Below are positions 1 through 5,407 of a stretch of DNA of 7,772 bases, one piece after another. The DNA comes from Oribacterium sp. (GTDB taxonomy: Bacteria; Bacillota_A; Clostridia; Lachnospirales; Lachnospiraceae). The position numbers were made by a program, and so were the translations under genes. The first letter of the stretch is position 1, and every line of letters begins with the position of its first letter. Where the stretch lies: contig JAGAXP010000168.1 of assembly GCA_017940955.1 (NCBI GenBank), positions 1 to 7,772 of the forward strand. Direction: 5' to 3'. The notes beneath the pieces were generated by a model that saw nothing but the letters and a program-made list of their open reading frames with translations, was not told the DNA's origin and did no database searches.

Positions 1-30
1 CTTCCTCACCTCGCAAATGAGAAGTCATAA
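1..30 (+). other. Possible 3' end of an upstream gene
   Basis: Reading frame 1 is open from the left edge to a TAA at 28-30 and would encode LPHLANEKS. Nothing in nine residues identifies a product. A small hairpin (AAGGC at 47-51 with GCCTT at 63-67) lies shortly downstream and is followed by AT-rich sequence, which fits a gene end but proves nothing. An open frame of this length is also expected by chance. Confidence 0.12.
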
Positions 31-100
31 ATAATTGTAACCATTTAAGGCCTTGAGATAAAGCCTTTATTGAATTTACCCATTTTTTAGGAGCGAACAT

Positions 101-139
101 ATGTTACACCAAATATCCAGTGAATGCACTTTCCTATAA
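101..139 (+). other. 12-codon ORF with good ribosome site, followed by terminator
   Basis: AGGAG at 89-93 sits seven bases before an ATG at 101, which opens MLHQISSECTFL and stops at 137-139. A strong hairpin starts eleven bases later (151). This could be the surviving start of a deleted gene, a leader peptide, or chance. No promoter is clear upstream. The nearby relics make a deleted gene the most attractive reading, but the peptide is too short to match to any family. Confidence 0.2.
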
Positions 140-141
140 AG

Positions 142-185
142 TAAAAAACAGCCCCTGCCGCAAAAAGGCAGGGGCTTCTTCTTAT
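142..185. terminator. Bidirectional Rho-independent terminator
   Basis: GCCCCTGCC (151-159) pairs perfectly with GGCAGGGGC (167-175) around a GCAAAAA loop. On the plus strand it is followed by TTCTTCTT. On the minus strand it is followed by TGTTTTTTAC, the better U-tract. It would end transcripts of the minus-strand RecG-like relic and of anything read from position 101. Seventeen bases of it (149-165) recur exactly at 3294-3310. Confidence 0.8.
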
Positions 186-221
186 AGTATCCGCGTTCTA
201 TCCTCTCATTTCCTTCATGGG

Positions 222-380
222 TCATACACTGATCCACGATGTCATAACACCTGGCATCAATCCGCCAGGAGACGAGATTTCAAGTCTATTATCATATATT
301 GCCACCTGTACATGACTTCCCTGTAGGAAGCTGCAATTAACAACAGCATTGATAATAAGCTCTCGTATACTCTCCGGATC
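222..380 (-). pseudogene. Relic of RecG-like HATPase_c_4 protein, C-terminal domain fragment
   Basis: The minus strand from 380 to the TGA at 222-224 encodes 52 residues. They begin DPESIRELIINAVVN and continue through HVQVAIYDNRLEISSPGGL. This is the characteristic pattern of the C-terminal GHKL-like domain (PF13749, HATPase_c_4) of bacterial proteins annotated as RecG-like helicases or AlbA_2/Schlafen-type DNA-binding transcriptional regulators. The key R-E-L-I-x-N-A-V/L-x-H helix is recognisable, although the usual His is Cys or Ser here, and so is the I-Y-D-x-R-L-E-I-x-S-P-G-G strand and turn. The fragment lacks the whole N-terminal DNA-binding domain and any start codon: an in-frame TAA (381-383) lies directly upstream, within the palindrome at 381-395. 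After MPGV the family sequence (usually TIEKMKEG...) is lost. It is therefore a decayed remnant. Family assignment is from memory of the conserved motifs, not from a search. Confidence 0.6.
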
Positions 381-406
381 TTATACCCTATAGGTGAACA
401 TATTCC
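381..406. promoter_or_regulatory. Operator-like palindrome next to the relic, copy 1
   Basis: TTATACCCTATAGGT (381-395) contains the palindrome CCTATAGG and belongs to the same motif family as the three copies at 3511-3611. Over 381-406 it matches 3596-3620 at about 22 of 26 positions with one one-base gap, read on the minus strand from GGAAT to GGGTATAA. It lies immediately upstream of the RecG-like fragment, where a promoter-operator would sit. Function is inferred from repetition and symmetry only. Confidence 0.4.
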
Positions 407-449
407 GATCCCTTAGCCGTTCCGGCATTTCATGGTGCCGATCAGTTCT

Positions 450-817
450 TTATGAAAGCTGCGAAGGCTTTTCTGCCTTATAATCTGACCAGCTGCTAAG
501 CTTGCCGGCACATTAGCATAACCGCTTCCGCCGTTACCTGCATCAGACTCGTCATCAACGAAGGCACCCTTAAGTGTTGAACCTTCAGTCATATAGAAAT
601 CAAGCTCTGAAATGGAGTCCCAGATAACATTACCCTCCATATCCTGAGAGATGGCTGTAAGCGATCCGCCATCCACAACCATTTTTCCGCCGCCTCTGTC
701 AGAGCGGATAGCCGCTGAGGATTCACCGTTTGTAATTACGGTATCATTCCAGGCGTAGAGTGTTCCGCCTCCTGCAACGTGAATACCTCCGGAAGTGTCC
801 TTTATTGAGGTTTTTTG
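450..817 (-). pseudogene. Relic of beta-helix adhesin-like surface protein
   Basis: The frame is open on the minus strand from 853 down to a stop at 410-412. The recognisable part begins near 817 with KDTSGGIHVAGGGTLYAWN and continues with AAIRSDRGGGKMVVDGG. It then reads TAISQDMEGNVIWDSISELD and FYMTEGSTLKGAF. This is a repetitive right-handed beta-helix type adhesin found in many gut clostridia. By my recollection of the family, roughly 90 residues normally separate MVVDGG(T) from TAISQ, so a deletion joins them here near 660. A second junction near 505-511 shifts the frame: the usual C-terminal end (S-S-W-S-D-Y-K...) is found in another frame, 507 down to the TAA at 450-452. There is no signal peptide or start codon. 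Two deletions, a frameshift and a missing N-terminus make it a pseudogene. The family deletion sizes are recalled, not measured. Confidence 0.6.
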
Positions 818-1047
818 TTTTCGATGGACACAATATATACCAGAATACTTAAACTATGCTGAAAGGGGACATATCCTGAAGCGTTAATCGTTCCTGAATT
901 TGCTAGGGCAATAGGATGAAAGCATGAAAAATTAAATTTTATCCAAAAATTGTACTTATATATATATGAGTCGATGAAATGCATGTGCGAGGTATGTTGT
1001 CTTATTGATAAAGAATCACAACATATATGAAAAACGGAGGTATAGAA
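818..1047. other. AT-rich leader region before the repeat protein
   Basis: No gene was found here. The stretch becomes strongly AT-rich after 920 and includes an alternating TA run at 958-967. TTGTAC at 950-955 and TTGTCT at 997-1002 resemble -35 boxes, but neither has a convincing -10 at the right spacing, so no promoter is called. The ribosome site for the next gene is at 1036-1040. Confidence 0.4.
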
Positions 1048-1050
1048 TTG
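1036..1050 (+). promoter_or_regulatory. Ribosome binding site that decides a TTG start
   Basis: GGAGG at 1036-1040 is followed by a seven-base spacer and TTG at 1048-1050. The in-frame ATG at 1027 lies before this site and has no Shine-Dalgarno of its own. Starting at TTG gives a classic signal peptide that begins with a Lys/Arg-rich segment, which supports the choice. Confidence 0.8.
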
Positions 1051-1248
1051 AAAAGAAGAAACTTATGCAGAACTAAAAGGGCAGCAGCTATCATTCTTGC
1101 GGCAGCCATCAGCATGATATCGGTAAGTACGGCTATGGCGGAATCGGTTACCGCCATAACCGATAGCAAAGATGTTACGCAGAATTCCGACAATGGTGCC
1201 GATGGTGAAAAAGCGGTAACAGCAAAGAGTTCAGATGGTCATGACTCT

Positions 1249-2280
1249 ACCGTCACTGTCAAAGGAGATGTTTAAGCCTCATCCAAAAGTTATAATGAAT
1301 CCGTAGGTGTAGCTGCTGATTCTTCTTCATCCAAATCAGATACGACAGTAAAAGTAGACGGAAAGATTTCTTCCGAAAGCGAAAAATCTGATGCTTACGG
1401 TGTAAAAGCCAGTGCCGATAATGAGGGCAACACATCTGTCAGTGCAGATAGTGTTAAGGCTACATCTGACCAAAACGATGGCACCGGCATCGAAGCACAT
1501 GTGGATTCTACCGGTGGTGATGTCAGTGTTGATATCAAAGAAGATGTAACCGCATCCGGAGATGATGATACTACTGGTATATCCGTAAGTAATGCCGGTA
1601 AGGATAAAGAGGATACAGTCACCGTCAAGGTAGGCCGGGATGTGTCAGCAACCGCTAACACACATGGTGCGACTGGAATCAAAGACTATACAAATTCGAA
1701 AGGTGAAACCAAAGTAGAGGTAGGCAACGATGTAAAAGCTACGTCAAATGAATATGCATCTGGAGTGTATGTATCTTCATATGGAACATCAGACACTACC
1801 GTAGGTGGCAACATTATAGCCGATGCTAAAAAATTAAATGCTACAGGCGTTTATGCATCTGCCAATAACGGAGGTAAGGCTGTAGTCACAGCAGGAGGCA
1901 TTATAGAAGCAGTATCTGAGGGAAATAGTGCCACCGGCATCAGGACGAATGCATATGCATCTCAAGATAATAGAGGAAGCGTAGAGATCGAAGCGGCCTC
2001 AGTCATTGCTGATTCATACAGCGATGCAAGAGGTATCGAGATAAGTAGTGTTCAGGATTCTGATGTTAAGATCACAGTAAAAGGATTTGTCAACAGCGAG
2101 GATTCTTTTCATGATGATGCAATAGGTATCGAGAGTAATCTTGAAGGAACCTCTACAGCAGATATCACGGTTACCGGCAATCTTTCAACTACCGGTACAG
2201 CAGTGTATATAGAAAATGAGGCTCAAAGCAAAACCAATCTTGAAATAGACGGTGAAATCTTTGCTGAACGTAATATAGTT
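1249..2280 (+). repeat. About twelve degenerate protein-level repeats
   Basis: The protein repeats of 25-33 residues in the surface protein are visible in translation but diverged in DNA, so they are old rather than slippage-prone. Recognisable unit starts include DSTVTVKGDV, SDTTVKVDGK, DVSVDIKEDV, DTVTVKVGRDV, ETKVEVGNDV and SDVKITVKGF. Most units carry an (A/T)-(S/T/I)-G-(I/V) step in the middle. The spacing suggests one or two solenoid turns per unit. Confidence 0.65.
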
Positions 2281-2748
2281 CTTGCGGGTGAAACCAATAT
2301 CGAAAACCTTAATATCACCATATGGAAGGCTGATACCGCAAAGGGTCAGAATGTTGTCGAAAATCAGGATGGTTCTGAATACTCCAGAAACGAAAAAGCA
2401 GAGAAGCAGATAAACTACATCATTAAAGCAGAGGATAATATTGCCCTGAGCGGTACCGGTACGAAAACAGCTTCCGGATACTATACAGAGCATCAGGATA
2501 AAAAAGTATATCTGAAAGTAGACATCCCTTCGGGAAGCAGGGCAGAATTCTATGATATAAACGGAAACAAGAATTATGAGATCATCCCTGACGGTGAAGG
2601 CGGTGCTTACCTCGTTGTTCCGAGAGGAGGCGGAGTTCAGGTTGGTGTAAAGCTGATAGCTATCGAATCAGAATCAGTTGAAAACAAAGAAGCAGGCAGC
2701 AAAGATGCCGGAAACAGCTATAATGGCGGAGGAACAAGTGATTCCGGA

Positions 2749-2787
2749 AGCTCTGACAGCTCAGACAGCTCAGACAGCGGCTCTGAC
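2749..2787 (+). repeat. 9-bp tandem repeat encoding Ser-Ser-Asp linker
   Basis: Units of AGCTCWGAC recur at 2749, 2758 and 2767, followed by a diverged copy ending near 2787. They encode a SSDSSDSSD-type linker between the solenoid and the C-terminal domain. Each unit is a whole number of codons, so copy-number change would lengthen or shorten the linker without a frameshift. Confidence 0.7.
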
Positions 2788-3285
2788 AACACAAACAAAA
2801 CTAACACTATGGATGGTTTCGGTGGTGTTCCGGCAGCCACACAGGCTGTCTGGTCCATGCAGGTACACACCCTTAGTCACGCAGGCACAGATCTCAATCT
2901 GAATGTTGTTGATGTTCTGAAGCCGGTAGATACATTAACCGCCATTAACAATTTCGGAGCAAGCGGCGCACCCAATATGGGAACAAATAACATCAAGGGT
3001 ACCGGTATGGTCAGCTTCAATAACCTGTTTGCTGACTCAGTTACAGATACTGTGGAGGTTCCTGTAACTGCCGAGGTCTATAACGGACAGACATACACAG
3101 TTATGTATAGTGACGGCACAAGTATCCAGATCCCATGTATCATGGATGGAGTACTGAGCATCCCGTTTAACAAGAATGCAGAAGGACTTACATACATCAT
3201 CTACGGCATTCAGCTGAATCCTGCAATGTTCATAGGAATGCAGCCGGCCACCGGATTCTAAGATGTTTACAAATTAACTCAAATT

Positions 3286-3325
3286 TCAAAAAGCAGCCCC
3301 TGCCGCAAAATGACAGGGACTGCTT
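3286..3325. terminator. Terminator-like hairpin after the repeat protein
   Basis: AAGCAG (3291-3296) plus CCCTG pairs with CAGGG plus CTGCTT (ending 3325), with one C-A mismatch between the two helices. It begins 30 bases after the stop codon of the plus-strand gene. The plus-strand 3' flank (CCCTGATGTT) is a poor U-tract, whereas on the minus strand the flank reads GCTTTTTG. It is closely related to the terminator at 151-175. Confidence 0.6.
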
Positions 3326-3334
3326 CCCTGATGT

Positions 3335-3412
3335 TAAAAAAATCAGACCGGTGAGACGGAGTCGGTGAACCATTTTATTTTCAAAATGGTCCGCCGACTC
3401 CATCCCGCCGGT
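3335..3412 (-). terminator. Long hairpin terminator, minus strand
   Basis: Three stacked helices are separated by short bulges: ACCGG (3347-3351) with CCGGT (3408-3412), GGAGTCGG (3358-3365) with CCGACTCC (3394-3401), and ACCATTTT (3369-3376) with AAAATGGT (3383-3390). The loop is six bases. On the minus strand the hairpin is followed within a few bases by TTTTTTT (3335-3341), so it terminates leftward transcription. It starts two bases past the stop of the HipA-like tail (3415-3417), as expected for that lost gene's own terminator. Confidence 0.7.
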
Positions 3413-3414
3413 AC

Positions 3415-3501
3415 TTATCCCAAACCCAAAACTTCTGCTCTCTGCATGATCAGGTTAATGTAGTCTTTTTTCATCTCAGGAGGAATATATGCCTGATTTA
3501 C
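3415..3501 (-). pseudogene. Possible C-terminal tail of a HipA-family kinase
   Basis: The minus strand from 3501 to the TAA at 3415-3417 encodes 28 residues: VNQAYIPPEMKKDY, then INLIMQRAEVLGLG. The pattern of S/Y-hydrophobic, L/P-x-x-M-K-x-x-Y-hydrophobic, then a helix ending R-x-x-x-L resembles the last helix of HipA-like toxin kinases in clostridia, as I recall them. Only the tail is present. A TGA (3502-3504) closes the frame upstream, and no kinase body or antitoxin gene is found. A terminator follows within five bases and operator-like palindromes lie directly upstream, so a deleted hipBA-like locus would explain the arrangement. Twenty-eight residues is thin evidence; it may instead belong to another family or be chance. 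Confidence 0.33.
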
Positions 3502-3510
3502 TCATAGCAA

Positions 3511-3579
3511 AAATATATACCCTATCGGGTATGATTGCAATCTTTTTTCTTTGATTTGCACCCGAAAGGGTATATATTT
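3511..3579. promoter_or_regulatory. 20-bp inverted repeat carrying two operator-like palindromes
   Basis: AAATATATACCCTATCGGGT (3511-3530) matches the reverse complement of 3560-3579 at 19 of 20 bases, with a 29-bp spacer. Each arm is itself palindromic: ATACCC-TATC-GGGTAT at 3517-3532 and ACCC-GAAA-GGGT at 3560-3571. The spacer also contains the perfect palindrome GATTGCAATC (3533-3542). Paired symmetrical sites suggest binding of a dimeric helix-turn-helix repressor. E. coli HipB sites (TATCC-N8-GGATA) have the same general form, by analogy only. A second reading is a terminator for the ATPase gene to the right, since on the minus strand the repeat runs into TATTTTTGC. Confidence 0.5.
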
Positions 3580-3595
3580 AATAATTCTCAGAAAT

Positions 3596-3620
3596 TTATA
3601 CCCCATAGGGGACACATTCC
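3596..3620. promoter_or_regulatory. Operator-like palindrome, further copy
   Basis: TTATACCCCATAGGGG (3596-3611) has CCCC-ATA-GGGG symmetry and continues into ACACATTCC. It lies five bases beyond the stop codon of the ATPase gene. The extended 25-base stretch resembles 381-406. On the minus strand it could also form a short hairpin past the ATPase stop, but a three-base loop and weak U-tract make a terminator less likely. Confidence 0.4.
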
Positions 3621-3624
3621 TTAA

Positions 3625-5346
3625 TCATACCCTGCCCATAATGCAGGTTTTTTTACAGAAGCATACTCCATATGCCACAGCTCCTATATAGCCGTCATCC
3701 AGGATGCCTTCCTCATATTTTCTCTCCCGAACCTGCCTGAATGCTTCCTCCAGACCGCTTTCCATTTCGTTGAATTTCTTCTTCACCTTAACCTCGAAGA
3801 TGATCGCCTTATCCTTAGGTCTGTTGGGATAAAGTACTACATCAGGCCGACCGATTCCCTCTTCCCTGTTTGAACGCACACTATACCGCGGAACACCATA
3901 TAAAAGCGACAATAACAGACCATGGTAGAAGCTCTCCGCACTGTCAAAGGTGCTTATGGTCTTTTCCAGAAGGTCACTTATATAATCCGCCATACCTTCT
4001 GTATCTCCTTCGAGAACAGCCTTATGGAATACGCTTCTGTCAGCTTCCTTTACTCTTTTCTCAAACCAGTTGCTGATCTGATTTTCATAAATACTTAAAA
4101 TCTCACTGTTAGGTATTTTCATCGTGACATATATATCCCGTCCCTCCATCCGTTCGGATACTTTTTTCATATATCCGGTGAAGAACAGGAAATTCCACAG
4201 ATTGTCTTCAGATTCATGAATATCCCCGTAGGTGATGTCCTCGTGGATCCTCTTTTCTATGGTGCCGCCCTCTGTAAGTGTATTGAGTTCCTCCTTCATG
4301 TCAGCATCTGCGTGATATACCATATCCTTTATTATCAGATTTGATGAAGTATTGGCCCAGTAGGGCTCCGGGAATTTCTTTTTTTCAATGGTTATACCAT
4401 ATACATATTTAATGATACTCCAGGGATTATATATTTCCGTTTCTCCGAATATGTATCCATCGTACCAATTCTTTACCTCGGAGACTTTTTCTTCCAGACC
4501 ATAGTCCCTGAGCATCTGTTCAACCTCATCCTCCGTAAACCCAAAGGCTTCATCAAAGCCACTCTCCCGTATGGAATTAATATGCAAATTATTCATTCCG
4601 GTAAATATGCTTTCCTTACTTATCCTGAGACAGCCGGTAACCACTGCCCTGAAAAGGGCATCATTTGTCTTTAATGCCGACTCAAATAGCGACCGTATGA
4701 AACCCACCATTTCATCATAAAAGCCCTGATAGTAGGCATTTTCCAATGGAACGTCATATTCATCAAGAAGAATAATGACCTCTCTTCCATGATGCTTTCT
4801 TAAATACTCAGACAAAGTTTTTAGAGACGTGGAATACCTGCCTACCTCCTTCCTGTAATCCTCTTCCGTCTTGAGATCTTCATAATTCGTTACTTTCAAC
4901 AAGGATCTGAGATTATCCTTATCAGCAGAAGTAAGCTCTTCTGAATCAAGAAGATAACTGTGCCTTGAATATTCATATACGATCTCATCTCTGAGCTTTA
5001 GCCCGGCTTCAGTAAAAGATGGCTGTTTTGCTGACTTTAAAGACAGCTTTATCACCGGATACTGCCCCATCATGGAGAGGATGCTCTCCGGCGCCTCCAT
5101 GATCTTCTTTCCATCAAAGTATCTCCCCTTATCTATGGCTTTTCCGTTATGGTCATACTCAAGCTCAAAGAAGGTACGAAGCATGGAGAGGGCAAGTGTC
5201 TTTCCAAATCTTCTCGGGCGGGTGAAAAGCGTTACCTTCCCACCTTTTTCCATGATGTCATTGATGAGCCATGTCTTGTCTACATAGTACAAGTCTTCAT
5301 CCACAAATTCCTTATAGTTTTCATAGCCTATACCGATCCTCTGCAT
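3625..5346 (-). CDS. AAA-ATPase-like protein with C-terminal PD-(D/E)XK nuclease domain
   Basis: This 573-residue protein has the two-domain layout of the AAA-ATPase_like (PF09820) plus PD-(D/E)XK nuclease (PF08011, formerly DUF1703) family. Residues about 5-280 form the ATPase part. The opening IGIGYENYKEFVDEDLYYVDK is typical. FTRPRRFGKT at 41-50 is the family's P-loop variant (R-P-R-R-F-G-K-T), and VIILLDEYD at about 190-198 is Walker B, with D195 and E196. VVTGCLRISKESIFTG at 235-250 is the conserved sensor-like segment. A nuclease fold follows at the C-terminus: D502 in GRPDVVLY and E518-V-K520 in IIFEVK match the D...(D/E)xK active site, so both activities look intact. Length is normal for the family. 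ATG at 5344-5346 is preceded by GGAGG (5354-5358) with a seven-base spacer. It lies 61 bp after the DUF3737 stop with no terminator between, so the two are probably co-transcribed. The biological role of the family is unsettled; proposals of nucleic-acid processing or mobile-element biology are inference. A cytoplasmic location is expected. Confidence 0.93.
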   Translation of the reverse strand: MQRIGIGYENYKEFVDEDLYYVDKTWLINDIMEKGGKVTLFTRPRRFGKTLALSMLRTFFELEYDHNGKAIDKGRYFDGKKIMEAPESILSMMGQYPVIKLSLKSAKQPSFTEAGLKLRDEIVYEYSRHSYLLDSEELTSADKDNLRSLLKVTNYEDLKTEEDYRKEVGRYSTSLKTLSEYLRKHHGREVIILLDEYDVPLENAYYQGFYDEMVGFIRSLFESALKTNDALFRAVVTGCLRISKESIFTGMNNLHINSIRESGFDEAFGFTEDEVEQMLRDYGLEEKVSEVKNWYDGYIFGETEIYNPWSIIKYVYGITIEKKKFPEPYWANTSSNLIIKDMVYHADADMKEELNTLTEGGTIEKRIHEDITYGDIHESEDNLWNFLFFTGYMKKVSERMEGRDIYVTMKIPNSEILSIYENQISNWFEKRVKEADRSVFHKAVLEGDTEGMADYISDLLEKTISTFDSAESFYHGLLLSLLYGVPRYSVRSNREEGIGRPDVVLYPNRPKDKAIIFEVKVKKKFNEMESGLEEAFRQVRERKYEEGILDDGYIGAVAYGVCFCKKTCIMGRV

Positions 5347-5407
5347 CTGACGACCTCCATCATATGTTTCCTTTTCTCAAAATACAGGTATATTCTGATC
5401 AGGTGTA

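Larger units (their letters stand above)
1048..3261 (+). pseudogene. Secreted beta-solenoid repeat protein, interrupted by an in-frame TAA
   Basis: One frame of 738 codons runs from TTG 1048 to the TAA ending at 3261, broken only by TAA at 1273-1275 (codon 76). The N-terminus is a signal peptide: basic KRRNLCRTKR, a hydrophobic core AAAIILAAAISMISVST, then AMA before a likely cut ahead of ES. Residues about 66-420 hold some twelve imperfect repeats of 25-33 residues with the pattern D-T-x-V-x-V-x-G-D-V-x-A-x-S, four to six polar residues, A-T-G-I/V and a Gly or Asn turn. This suits a parallel beta-solenoid. A mixed region follows, then a Ser/Asp/Gly linker at about 550-590 and an unrecognised domain of about 145 residues to the C-terminus. 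There is no LPXTG, SLH or C-terminal membrane segment. The stop lies in the first repeat, in KGDV-stop-ASS, where other repeats have DVTAS, DVSAT or DVKAT, so one base change (for example AAA or TCA to TAA) explains it. The 661 codons downstream show no other damage, so the lesion is recent or a sequencing error. The likely role is a surface or matrix adhesin, by inference from architecture only. Confidence 0.75.

Noticed and set aside
120..326. Plus-strand ORF of 68 codons starting MNALSYKV
   Set aside because: It runs straight through the terminator hairpin and lies antisense to the RecG-like relic. It has no ribosome site and its composition is not protein-like.
802..984. Minus-strand ORF of 60 codons (MHFIDSYIYKYN...)
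   Set aside because: It falls in AT-rich non-coding DNA and has no ribosome site. The hydrophobic and aromatic content is what reversed AT-rich sequence gives.
1027..1047. ATG at 1027 as the start of the repeat protein
   Set aside because: It lies before the GGAGG at 1036-1040 and has no ribosome site. TTG at 1048 has the right spacing and yields a cleaner signal peptide.
1395..1682. Minus-strand ORF of 95 codons opposite the repeats
   Set aside because: It is a shadow of the Thr/Ser/Asp-rich coding strand, with no start signal or recognisable domain.
1048..2280. CRISPR or short DNA repeat array in the repeat protein
   Set aside because: The repetition is at protein level with diverged DNA and no constant-length spacers.
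1501..3261. Separate gene starting at GTG 1501
   Set aside because: It is in the same frame as the upstream signal peptide and repeats, begins in mid-repeat, and has no ribosome site or signal peptide. It is the continuation of the interrupted gene.
3489..3554. 21-codon hydrophobic ORF (MPDLLIAKIYTL...) with a perfect AGGAGG site at 3478-3483
   Set aside because: The Shine-Dalgarno match is the complement of the Ile-Pro-Pro-Glu codons of the minus-strand tail, and the ORF overlaps the inverted repeat, so the match is probably fortuitous. A small membrane peptide or toxin cannot be fully excluded.
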